Shown here: one piece after another, positions 1 through 11,521 of the stretch
How positions within the stretch are numbered: position 1 is the first letter of the stretch
How the letters are laid out: every line of letters begins with the position of its first letter
Assembly: GCA_964017065.1 (NCBI GenBank)
Contig: OZ024791.1
Coordinates: forward strand, 5,136,547 to 5,200,546
Source of the DNA: Haliclona indistincta
Taxonomy: Eukaryota > Porifera > Demospongiae > Haplosclerida > Chalinidae
Reading direction: 5' to 3'
DNA: 64,000 bases
Program-made: the position numbers and the translations under genes
The notes under the pieces: generated by a model
What the model saw: the letters and a program-made list of their open reading frames with translations, nothing else
What the model was told of the DNA's origin: nothing
Database searches by the model: none

Positions 1-1217
1 TATTGTGATTTGAAATAATTTTCACTATAGAAGCATGATATGAAGCACTAACGTTGGCAGGTGGGAGCTACTCCAGTCCAACTCCCATCATTCTGACATC
101 TTCGCTCACTATCTCCAACCAATTTCAATCCAGGAATACAACCATATAAAGCTCTACCACCAGGTGCAATTCGTTGCCCAGATGGTTCATGAAACACAAC
201 TCCATTGATAGGCAGTGGTAGCAATGGACATCCCTTTGGAACTGTAGTGTAATTGTTTTAACTTGAAAGCATAACAGTATCAAATTAGATTTACCACATC
301 GTGGCCAAGGATCAGCCCACATTCCAGATCTAGTGCAAACAGTCTTGCTCACTCCTATCATTTGACTACCAGCTTGACAGAAAAAATAAGCACTATCTCC
401 TTCTTTTGGTGGAATTGGTATTTGTCGTCCACCATTGCGTATTATTCCTAGATCTTGGCAAGTAGCTTTCTCTGTAAGAACATGCAAACTAATACGTACA
501 ATGAACATAACACAGTACGCTAATCTGACCTCGACAGCTCAAAGGTGTACCCTCCCATTGGAATGATATTCTACTGCGGCTGCGACCACGATGGCTACGA
601 CCTTGGCGACTGCTTCTTACACTGACACAGCGTACCACACGATCACCGCTTGATCTCACATGCAGCCTTTTATCTCTACACCTATAAAGTGCGCCATATG
701 AATTTGATGTTTCGATAACAGCATTTGATCCAGCTTGAGGAGGGGGAGTGAGACAACCTGTTCCTGGAGATCTAGAACTTTCTCTCTGACATGATTGTCT
801 TGTACCTTTAGTGCCTATAATAATTGCAATGGTTAGGTCTATTAGTTTTGTAGTCTGCAGAGCCACAGACTGCAATAAATAGATGGTGAGAGACAAACGA
901 CAAGGTACATTGCAATGTAGTGAAGAAAACTGTGTGAGTTAATTGTACGTACTAAGGCGCTGGCAGACACAGGCTGGGGCGACTCCCGACCATCGTGGTG
1001 GAGATCCTCTTTCGCATGTGAGTGTAGCTTGTCCGAGTATTTGGTATTTACTATCACACGAGAAAGTCACTGAATACCCGATGTTGCGGCTAACAAGACT
1101 TCTTCGTCCATTCTCTGGTGTACCAGGATCCGGACATTGGTAGAAAGAGATGGGGAACGAGCCACTGGAGAGAGTAGCCTGTAGCAAAATACCTAGGAGC
1201 AGCGCCTGCAGCAACAT
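1..1217 (-). CDS. Secreted sushi (CCP) repeat protein, 5' part only (runs off left edge)
   Basis: The product is unrecognised beyond being a secreted CCP protein. The ATG at 1217 opens a hydrophobic signal peptide (MLLQALLLGILLQATLSSG) followed by a CCP module with CPDPGTPENG, Y.V.F.C and RWSGVAPAC. I read four exons: 953-1217 (GTACGT donor), 530-814, 295-471 and 53-241, joined in phase 1. The modules in exons 1, 3 and 4 are regular. Exon 2 encodes an unusual CCP with a long basic Arg/Ser/Gly insertion between its third cysteine and the Trp. The rest lies left of base 1. The first module resembles module 2 of the neighbouring giant sushi/tyrosinase genes, so it is probably a paralogue. Decayed pieces of its exon 2 and intron 1 recur in the spacers at 11522-11757 and 23361-23822. 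The weakest splice call is the GTCAGA donor of exon 2. Confidence 0.72.
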
Positions 1218-1544
1218 CGTTACTGTGCAATGCTACTGCAAGTCAGTGGTATGCGGTTACAATTGAGTCGTGAGAGCAGATTAGTGGTACTCATCACAAG
1301 TGTTTGATCCTGTGCGGCGAGACCACAGGAAAGACTAGTAGTATACAACGTTGTGACAATGAGTCACTGCGTTCGTAGAAAGATGACCAAAAATGATGTG
1401 CAATAAAATTCTTTGATAATAATCTACAAAAAAATCATGATAAAAATAATGAGACTACAAGTCTCCTGATATAATAACAATAATGCTGATAAACAGCTTC
1501 AAAATAAATACTTAATATTATTCAGGTATGCAGATTACAGTTCT
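1218..1544. other. Short intergenic stretch between left-edge CCP gene and copy 1
   Basis: No gene is seen. From about 1282 to 1544 the sequence is nearly identical to the 3' flanks of the other two tyrosinase-domain copies (about 12690-12940 and 24836-25100), so it is the 3' untranslated and downstream part of the duplicated unit. Bases 1218-1280 have no counterpart in the spacers and presumably hold the promoter of the left-edge gene. No clear TATA box is visible there. Confidence 0.6.
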
Positions 1545-4500
1545 TTAACCTGTGTAGGGCCAGTATTTGACGCACTGCTTCTTCATGAATGCAGTCTGGT
1601 CGTCATCCATCTCCACAAATTGCCTTGCGTCTTGGTATCTGCAGAGCATCTTTGCCATCGTCACCTTAGAGCTGGTCAGGCGGTCAGGAGAGCTAGTCTT
1701 GGTTCCATCTTGGTAGCAGATGGATATTCCACCAGGGAGCTTAGAGTTGTCACAGAACTGAGAAACAACTAGTCCATTGCTGAGAACAAGAGGAGTGTTG
1801 TTGGAACCATAGTGGACGCTTTCACGACCACCTCCAAGACTCTGCCAGCGGTTGAAGATACGATCAACATTAGCCAAGTGGAGGATGAAGGCGGGATCAT
1901 TGGCAGCATGTATACTGCAGCTGGTGCCTCCAACAAAGCACTGGACGTTGATGGAGATAAACATCTGCAGCATGTTGTGGAAGTATTTGAAGCCTGATGC
2001 AGGAACAGTTAGAATGTCTCTCTCAATGATTTCACGACTAGGATAGAATCCCTTGTGGTAGTTTCTCTTGAGGCATTGGGCACCAGCAGATGGTGTGGTC
2101 TTGAATCCAGGGAAGTGGAATGGTCCAGTTGTGACGCAGCTGTATGCACCAGCTGTGTTTCCGAACCCGTGAGTGTTGTCCCATACTGGGCTGGAGTAGG
2201 GCTTGGTGGGGAATGCTGTCCAATCCCAGTAGGGAATGGTGATACTGCAATCTATCTCTCTCAGCAGGTTTTCATACTCACGAAGGAAGTATCGGATGAA
2301 TGGGAAGAACTGACTCTTGGATGTTGTGCACAGTTGAGCAACAGTTTTGTATGAGTCACGGTACTTCTTCACCAAAGCATCGTAACGTGGCTTGTATACT
2401 GGGTCCTTGGAGAGCTTAAGAACAGCATTGATGTAAGTGAGTCTTTCTTGTTGAGTTAGTGATGCAAAGTCTTTCCTGACTCGACAGCAGTTAACAAGCT
2501 TTCCCTTGATGCACTGGCACTTTCTTCCACATTGGTCGAAAGCATGATCCTTACCAGAACAGACATCTAATAAGAGAGAGAAGATAAGTAATCAATATAG
2601 CTATTTCAAACCTATTCTTTATGGAAATGATTAGAATAATAGCTTACTGTCTGGTTTGCAGACTGGTCGGGCACCATCATAAGTTCCATCAGGCTGGCAC
2701 ACACGGATCTTTGGTCCAACAAGAACGTAACCATCGTGACATACATAGGTCAGCTTGGAACCAATGCTGTAATCATTTCCTAGTATGTGTCCATGCTCAA
2801 GGTCTCCTGGGTGATCACATCCCAGTCCTCCACCGCTACCGCCATACAAGACATCTGTAGATGGAGAAGATCACATATCAATCCAAGTTACAGCAATGTA
2901 CAACAGCTATTCACACCTTTGCAGATTGGAGCTTTGCCATCCCATTGTCCACTAGCAAGACAGATTCTCTTGGAAGGACCAACCAATTTGTAGCCACCTT
3001 CACACTTGTAGAGAGCAACACTGTTATACACGGTCTTCTTCAGAGTGACTATTCCATTACGAGGATGCTGGAGCTTGCCACAATCAACAACTGTGGAAGA
3101 GGACAGTTAAACCATATTCTTCAACTTTCAAGTATATTAAACTCACCCTTGCAAAGAGGAGCTGCAGGGAACCATTGACCATCAGCATGGCATTCACGTG
3201 TAGCCTGTCCATACATATTATGACCCAGATAACACTTGTAGTGAGCGACTGAACCAACAGTCCTGTTGTTAACTGTCACTGCACCACCATAAGGATCAGT
3301 CAATACCTTGCAGAGCACACCTAGATAGAGAAATACATCATTGGTTAAAAGTGAACATGTAATGCCAAGAGCTATTTCTTAGCGAATATTTGTAGAGATA
3401 CTCACGTTTGCAAATAGGCTGTTCTCCATCCCACTTGCCATGTTCACAAACTCGGACATTGGTACCCACTAGAATGTAGCCCTTTTCACAACTGTAAGCT
3501 GCCTTGCCAGTTCCATAGATGGTGTCACCAGTCACCTTGATGTAGCCATAAACAGGAGCAACTAACTTAGGACAGATTGGATAGGCTGCAGGAGAGAACA
3601 GATAATAAGAACCAATTCATAATAGGTTACTAACTATTTTAACAAACCAATCTGCCACACATACCTTTGCAGATGGGAAGCTTTCCATCCCAAACACCAG
3701 TGATCAGACACTTTCTGTAGGCATATCCTACCAAGTAGTATCCACGGTTGCAAGCATAGTATACTGAATCTCCTGGTCTGGTGCCATTGACCTTGATAAC
3801 ACCATATGCTAGCTTAGGCAGTGTAGGGCAGTGGATTGCTGTGGATATAATGAACCATTTAATCACTACTTGTCCAGGTATCAGCAAGGATTGATCTTAC
3901 GTTTACAGATGGGTGCAATTCCAGTCCATGACTTGTCATAGTAGCATTTGCGAGTATCATTACCGATCAACTTGTAGCCATATTTACAAGTGTATGTAGC
4001 AACTCCATCCAACAAATAGTGGGAAACCTTCACAAAACCATACTTAGGAGCAACTGGGACTGCGCACTTGATCACTGCAAAACATTAACACAGTCAAATT
4101 ATGAACTATTACAATCTCCTTCACTCACGTTTGCAGACTGGCACTTTTCCATACCAGACACCAGTATCAAGACACTTTCTGTAAGCATAGCCGACCAAGT
4201 AATAGCCACGGTGGCAAGCATAGTATGCAGCATGTCCTGGCAGAGTTCCGTTCGCTTTCACTACACCATGTTCAATAGTTGAGGGCAGTGCTGGGCACTT
4301 GATCACTAGGTAGAGTAGAGTGGTCATTTTATGTTCTTCTAGAATTTATTTGTTACTTACAGACACAGATGGGTGCAACTCCAGTCCAGCTCTTGTCATA
4401 GTAGCACTTGCGAGTGTCATTTCCAACAAGCCTGTATCCTGGTTTGCAGATGTAGTGAGCTACTCCATCCAAACGATAGTGGGAAACTTTCACTAAACCA

Positions 4501-7500
4501 TACTTGGGAGCATCTAGTACTGCACACTTGATCACTGCATGTACAAACGGTATAGTTTGAATGTGATAAATGCCATCAGCTAGTTCACTCACGTTTGCAG
4601 ACTGGCACTTTTCCATCCCAACCACCATGCTTTAGACACTTTCTGTAGGCATAGCCCACCAAGTAGTATCCACGGTTACATGAGTAGTAAGCTGAACCAC
4701 CAATGGCAGTGTTGTTGATTTTCACATGACCATACTCAGGATGAGATAGACCAGGACACATGATAGCTACAAGTGAGTATAATTGTCAATAACTATAGTA
4801 TTAGTAGATTGGTTTGAAACTCACCCATACAGATGGGAGCTTCTCCAGTCCAGGTCTTGTCATAGTAACATTTTCGGGTATCATTACCAATCAGCTTGTA
4901 ATGAGGGAGACAACTGTAGGTAGCAACTGAGTCCAGTACATTTCCTGACACCTTCACAAATCCATATTTGGGAGCAACTAAGACTGGGCATTTTATCACT
5001 AAAGAGAGAATGAATTGTGTAAAGGAAGCTCTGAATTGCAAAATCAAAGCTCACGTTTGCAGATTGGCAGTTTTCCACCCCAAACACCAGTAATGAGACA
5101 CTTTCTGTAGGCATATCCTACCAAGTAGTATCCACGGTTGCAAGCATAGTATACTGAATCTCCTGGTCTGGTACCATTGACCTTGATAACACCATATGCT
5201 AGCTTAGGCAGTGTAGGGCAGTGGATTGCTGTGGATATAATGAAACATTTAATCACTACTTGTCCAGGTATCAGCAAGGATTGATCTTACGTTTACAGAT
5301 GGGTGCAATTCCAGTCCATGACTTGTCATAGTAGCATTTGCGAGTATCATTACCGATCAACTTGTAGCCATATTTACAAGTGTATGTAGCAACCCCATCC
5401 AACAAATAGTGGGAAACCTTCACAAAACCATACTTAGGAGCAACTGGGGCTGCACACTTGATCACTGCAAAACATTAACACAGTCAAATTCTGAACTATT
5501 ACAATCTCCTTCACTCACGTTTGCAGACTGGTACTTTTCCATACCAGACACCAGTATCAAGACACTTTCTGTAAGCATAGCCGACCAGGTAATAGCCACG
5601 GTGGCAAGCATAGTATGCAGCATGTCCTGGCAGAGTTCCATTCACTTTGACTACACCATGTTCAATAGTTGAGGGCAGTGCTGGGCACACGATCACTAGG
5701 TAGAGTATAGTAGTCATTTTACGTTCTTCTTGAATTAATATTTTTACTTACAGACACAGATGGGTGCAACTCCAGTCCAGCTCTTGTCATAGTAGCACTT
5801 GCGAGTGTCATTTCCAACAAGCCTGTATCCTGGTTTGCAGATGTAGTGAGCTACTCCATCCAAACGATAGTGGGAAACTTTCACTAAACCATACTTGGGA
5901 GCATCTAGTACTGCACACTTGATCACTGCATGTACAAACGGTATAGTTTGAATGTGATAAATGCCATCAGCTAGTTCACTCACGTTTGCAGGCTGGCACT
6001 TTTCCATCCCAACCACCATGCTTTAGACACTTTCTGTAGGAATAGCCCACCAAGTAGTATCCACGGTTACATGAGTAGTAAGCTGAACCACCAATGGCAG
6101 TGTTGTTGATTTTCACATGACCATACTCAGGATGAGATAGACCAGGACACATGATAGCTACAAGTGAGTATAATTGTCAATAACTATAGTATTAGTAGAT
6201 TGGTTTGAAACTCACCCATACAGATGGGAGCTTCTCCAGTCCAGGTCTTGTCATAGTAACATTTTCGGGTATCATTACCAATCAGCTTGTAATGAGGGAG
6301 ACAACTGTAGGTAGCAACTGAGTCCAGTACATTTCCTGACACCTTCACAAATCCATATTTGGGAGCAACCAGCACTGGGCACTTTATCACTAAAGAGAGA
6401 ATGAATTGTGTAACAGAAGCTCTGAATTGCAAAATCAAAGCTCACGTTTGCAGATTGGCAGTTTTCCACCCCAAACACCAGTAATGAGACACTTTCTGTA
6501 GGCATATCCTACCAAGTAGTATCCACGGTTGCAAGCATAGTATACTGAATCTCCTGGTCTGGTGCCATTGACCTTGATAACACCATATGCTAGCTTGGGC
6601 AGTGTAGGGCAGTGGATTGCTGTAGATATAATGAACCATTTAATCACAACTTAATCATTATTATGAAAATGGATCTTACGTTCACAGATGGGTGCAATTC
6701 CAGTCCATGACTTGTCATAGTAGCATTTGCGAGTATCATCACCGATCAACTTGTAGCCATATTTACAAGTGTATGTAGCAACTCCATCCAACAAATAGTG
6801 GGAAACCTTCACAAAACCATACTTGGGAGCATCTAGTACTGCACACTTGATCACTGCAAAACATTAACATAGTCAAATTCAGAACTATTACAATCTCCTT
6901 CACTCACGTTTGCAGACTGGTACTTTTCCATACCAGACACCAGTATCAAGACACTTTCTGTAAGCATAGCCGACCAGGTAATAGCCACGGTGGCAAGCAT
7001 AGTATGCAGCATGTCCTGGCAGAGTTCCGTTCGCTTTCACTACACCATGTTCAATAGTTGAGGGCAGTGCTGGGCACACGATCACTAGGTAGAGTATAGT
7101 AGTCATTTTACGTTCTTCTTGAATTAATATTTTTACTTACAGACACAGATGGGTGCAACTCCAGTCCAGCTCTTGTCATAGTAGCACTTGCGAGTGTCAT
7201 TTCCAACAAGCCTGTATCCTGGTTTGCAGATGTAGTGAGCTACTCCATCCAAACGATAGTGGGAAACTTTCACTAAACCATACTTGGGAGCATCTAGTAC
7301 TGCACACTTGATCACTGCATGTACAAACGGTATAGTTTGAATGTGATAAAATGCCATCAGCTAGTTCACTCACGTTTGCAGACTGGTACTTTTCCATCCC
7401 AGTCACCATTTTTCAAACAGTTCCTGTAGGCATAGCCAGCCAAGTAGTATCCACGGTTACATGAGTAGTAAGCTGAGTCTCCAATAACAGATCCATTTGT

Positions 7501-10500
7501 TTTTACTTTACCATACTCAGGATGAGATAGAGCAGGGCATCTGATCACTATAAGAACAGATCATAATTTTGATCAACTTTGTGGCTTTGTTTTGGATAAG
7601 TTAGAAACTCACCCTTGCAGATAGGAGCTTCTCCAGTCCAGGTCTTGTCATAGTAACACTTTCGGGTGGCATTACCAATCAGCTTGTAACGAAGGAGACA
7701 GCCATAGGTAGCAACTGAGTCCAGTACATTTCCTGAGACTTTCACAAATCCGTATTTGGGAGCAACCAGCACTGGGCATTTTATCACTGTAGAATAAAAC
7801 TCTTAATTAAATTGCTAGCTTTCTTTGCACAAAACCCACATTTGCAGACTGGTAGCTTTCCACCCCAAAGACCAGTGATCAGACACTTTCTGTAGGCATA
7901 TCCCACCAAGTAGTATCCACGGTTGCAAGCATAGTATACTGAATCTCCTGGTCTGGTACCATTGACCTTGATAACACCATAAACTGGATTAGCCAGTGTA
8001 GGGCAGTGGATTGCTGTGGATATAATGAACCATTTAATCACTACTTGTCCAGGTATCAGCAAGGAGTGATCTTACGTTTACAGATAGGTGCAATTCCAGT
8101 CCATGACTTGTCATAGTAGCATTTGCGAGTGTCATCACCAATCAACTTGTAGCCATATTTACAAGTGTATGTAGCAACTCCATCCAACAAATAGTGGGAA
8201 ACTTTCACAAAACCATACTTGGGAGCATCCAGTACTGCACATTTGATCACTGCAAGTTTAGAATATGGTATGTGAAGAGCATTTTATTTGCAGTGTTGCA
8301 AACTTACGTTTGCAGACTGGTACTTTTCCATTCCAGTCACCATTCTTCAAACACTTTCTGTAGGCATAGCCGGCCAAGTAGTATCCACGGTTACACGAGT
8401 AGTAAGCTGAGTCTCCAATAACAGATCCATTTGTTTTTACTTTACCATACTCAGGATGAGATAGAGCAGGGCATCTGATCACTATAAGAACAGATCATAA
8501 TTTTGATCAACTTTGTGGCTTTGTTTTGGATAAGTTAGAAACTCACCCTTGCAGATAGGAGCTTCTCCAGTCCAGGTCTTGTCATAGTAACACTTTCGGG
8601 TGGCATTACCAATCAGCTTGTAACGAAGGAGACAGCCATAGGTAGCAACTGAGTCCAGTACATTTCCTGAGACTTTCACAAATCCGTACTTGGGAGCAAC
8701 TAGGACTGGGCATTTTATCACTGTATAATAAAAAAGTTATTAAATTGCTAGCTTTCTTTGCACAAAACCCACATTTGCAGACTGGTAGCTTTCCACCCCA
8801 AAGACCAGTGATCAGACACTTTCTGTAGGCATATCCCACCAAGTAGTATCCACGGTTGCAAGCATAGTATGCTGAATCTCCTGGTCTGGTACCATTGACC
8901 TTGATAACACCATAAACTGGATTAGCCAGTGTAGGGCAGTGGATTGCTGTGGATATAATGAACCATTTAATCACTACTTGTCCAGGTATCAGCAATGAGT
9001 GATCTTACGTTTGCAGATAGGTGCAATTCCAGTCCATGACTTGTCATAGTAGCACTTGCGAGTATCATCACCGATCAACTTGTAGCCATATTTACAAGTG
9101 TATGTAGCAACTCCATCCAACAAATAGTGGGAAACCTTCACAAAACCATACTTAGGAGCAACTGGGGCTGTGCACTTGATCACTGCAAAAGATAAAAAGA
9201 TGGTCAGGTTTTGTCTTATGTTACAATTTGTTTCACTCACGTTTGCAGACTGGCACTTTTCCATACCAGGCACCAGTACCCAGACACTTTCTGTAAGCAT
9301 AGCCGACCAGGTAATAGCCACGGTGGCAAGCATAGTATGCAGCATGTCCTGGCAGAGTTCCGTTCACTTTGACTACACCATGTTCAAAAGTAGAGGGCAG
9401 TGCTGGGCACTTGATCACTGTATGAACGGAATGATAATATAGTAATTATGAGTCTAATTTTAATATGTATATTTGACTTACAGATACAAGTTGGAGCAAC
9501 TCCTATCCATTTTCCATCAAGGCCACACTTGCGTGTGCTATTTCCCCTGAGTTTGTATCCCGGCACACAAGCATAGGTCACAATTGAGTCGACCACGCGG
9601 GAATTGTATTTCACTACACCCTTCATTGGAGCAACTGGGACTTTGCATTGTATCACTGTGTAGGATAAATAAGTTTAGTGAGGATAGTGAAAAAGTATTT
9701 AAATTTCTACTTACATTTACAGGTGGGAATCTTGCCTCCCCACTTGCAGGTTTTAGCCAGACACAATTGATATGATGGTCCAACAAGATAGTAGCCTTTG
9801 CTGCAGAAATAGTACACTTTATCTCCGGCCTTGTTGCCTTCGATTTTCATTCTTCCGTTGAGAAGTGTGTGGTTGATCTTTGGGCAGTAGAGAGGAGTCA
9901 CAATTTCTGCAGGAGCATCAAAGCCACATTAAAGTAAGCTAGCATTGGATTCAAATAGTGTGCTCACTTCTGCAAACTGGGAGAGTGCCAGTCCAACGAC
10001 CGTTTCTAAGACAGAATCTCTTTTGATGACCGATGAGATTGTAGCCGTGCTCGCAGCTGTACTCTACCACTGATCCGGCTGAAGTTCCACCGATTTTTAG
10101 GTGGCCATGGAGTATGCTTATTGGTTTTGAGCACTCAATGACGTCAGGACCTGCAAGCGCGGGAAATTTAAATTCTCTGCTATGCGATCAGATGCTCTCC
10201 AACTTACATCTACACGTTGGCAGCTTTCCTGTCCATTTTCCAGTGGGAAGACAGGTCCTCTGGCTGTCTCCATTCACCAATCGGAAGTCGTACATGCAGA
10301 CGTACTTCACAACAGAGCCCACAGTAGTACTCTGCAGCTCTCTACGTCCATATGATGGCGTACCAGGGTCTGGACATCTCTTGATGATTTTTGCAGCTAT
10401 GAAAACAAAGAAACATACATTCACTCCCTGTACGATCCCTTGTATTAAGCTCTATCGTTACCTCTACACTCTGGGATGGCGCCCATCCACTTCCCGTAGA

Positions 10501-10735
10501 AGCACCACCGGTAGCTTCTGCCCACTAGGACGTAGTCAGTGTCGCAGGTATATTTTACAAGATTGTTTCTGAAGAGTCGAGCTGTGCCATTCTGAGGATG
10601 GGCAGGTTGTGGACAAGGCTTGGGCTTGTACCAATGGTTTCCATATGATTTCTGGCTGGGACTAGAGGCCCAGTTTCCAGGGACTTGAAGTGCCGCAATT
10701 GCGACGAGAGCAACGATAATAGGTAGCGAGTGCAT
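1545..10735 (-). CDS. Giant secreted sushi-repeat protein with degenerate tyrosinase domain, copy 1
   Basis: This is a split gene of 35 coding exons, about 2,390 residues. Exon 1 (10462-10735) has a signal peptide (MHSLPIIVALVAIAALQVPG) and CCP1. The ATG at 10735 was chosen because the in-frame extension upstream begins with GTG and is absent from copies 2 and 3. Then follow 33 one-exon CCP modules (about 59 residues, four Cys, G.W.G..P.C), all in phase 1: modules 2-5 unique (9480-10395), 25 modules in a six-type array (3664-9418), and four unique modules (2650-3590). The last exon (1545-2566) encodes a Cys-rich linker (KCQCIKGKLVNCCRVRKDF) and a tyrosinase fold with IPYWDW, CFVGGT and DPAFILHLANVDRI. 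The usual copper ligands are replaced: PFIRY for PWHRY, S and Q for the LHN..VH pair, LHL for LHH. Catalysis is therefore unlikely, and a structural or binding role is inferred. The protein is presumably extracellular and heavily N-glycosylated. Confidence 0.85.
3664..9418 (-). repeat. Higher-order CCP exon array of copy 1 (25 modules)
   Basis: Exon-plus-intron units of about 232 bp come in six types, here named A-F in protein order. A, C and E share GYYLVGYAYRKC and an NGT or NNT sequon. B, D and F share a YKLIG or YRLVG segment followed by NDTRKCYYD (NAT or DDT variants occur). Type A starts at 4121, 5511, 6900 and 9233, giving an about 1390-bp six-module period in the first two intervals. 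The last interval is 2333 bp because it holds ten modules instead of twelve. The module at 8056-8250 is an F/B hybrid that replaces F-A-B, so copy 1 has two modules fewer than copies 2 and 3. Introns are type-specific and conserved between units. Confidence 0.88.
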
Positions 10736-11305
10736 GACTAACGACCAGCGTCGGCCACACACAATTCACTATTAAAAGTAGATTCTATGCCTTGCCGACC
10801 AGCGGCCTGCTCTACTTTATATACTCGCTCTTCATTTCCATAGTTCATTGTTCAACATATACATACTTACTACCTACCAGCATGTTGACAATATTGTCTA
10901 CATGGCCTGTGCTGTTTGCAATCAAGACCCATTCCTCGTACAACTTCCAGGACAAAGCATACAATTGGTTATGCAGTAAACATCGAGCGACGCGTGTTTG
11001 TCCTTTACTGATTGGATAATTACTACAACAGGTTATGCATGTATTCATAGTGATACTAATAGTATAGCGCGTAGTATAGGTCTAAACATGTGCCATCTAG
11101 GGCCCATTAGTATATTGTGCAAGTCTACATAGCAATTAATGGTATAAAGTTTAGTCCTTGGTGGAACTGCTATCGGCAAACAGCATCACACTTAATTTGT
11201 ATTTCAACACATACCACAAGTTGCCCATACCCAAGATTTGCTCAGTCATGCTAGGAAATTATTTATAATGATTATTGCAGAGCAAAATCTATGCGAAAGG
11301 GTATA
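10736..11305 (-). promoter_or_regulatory. Promoter and 5' flank of copy 1, with TATA box
   Basis: On the minus strand a TATATAAAG motif lies at 10817-10824, about 82 bp upstream of the ATG, in a position suitable for a core promoter. The same block, TATA box included, is repeated almost unchanged at 22585-23168 and 34740-35330. All three genes therefore probably share the same basal control. No protein-coding signal is seen here. Confidence 0.65.
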
Positions 11306-11498
11306 CAGTGGAACCCCTAATAGAGGACACCCCTCGTCCCTCTATAATGGACACTTGCTGAATCCCAAATATAACCCACATAATGTATAATAAACCCTGA
11401 CCAGAGAACACCCTCTCTATAATGGACAAAAAATTTTTGTTGGTCCCAATGGTGTCCGCCTGAGAGGCGGACACCATTGTAATAACAAAATAACACTG
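11306..11498. mobile_element. Tc1/mariner-type MITE, right end rearranged
   Basis: The left terminus is CAGTGGAACCCC preceded by a TA. The internal sequence, including two CTCTATAATGGACA motifs, matches the intact copy at 23169-23341. The right terminal repeat is damaged: where the intact copy reads into GGTTCCACTG, this copy has a perfect hairpin (14-bp arms 11448-11461 and 11465-11478, loop GAG) and then a remnant CACTG-TA. It is non-coding, and the family is inferred from the CAGT terminus and TA target. Confidence 0.7.
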
Positions 11499-11521
11499 TA
11501 ATAACAAAAATGAGTACTGTA

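Noticed and set aside
1545..2566. Functional tyrosinase or hemocyanin-type oxygen-binding domain
   Set aside because: The copper-binding histidines are substituted, so I call only the fold and not the activity.
3664..9418. Regular short-period repeats resembling a CRISPR or minisatellite array
   Set aside because: The units are 232 bp, contain clear spliced CCP exons in phase 1, and the window is eukaryotic.
10736..10762. N-terminal extension of copy 1 (GTG start at 10762)
   Set aside because: It starts with GTG, precedes a good signal peptide with its own ATG, and is not open in copies 2 and 3.
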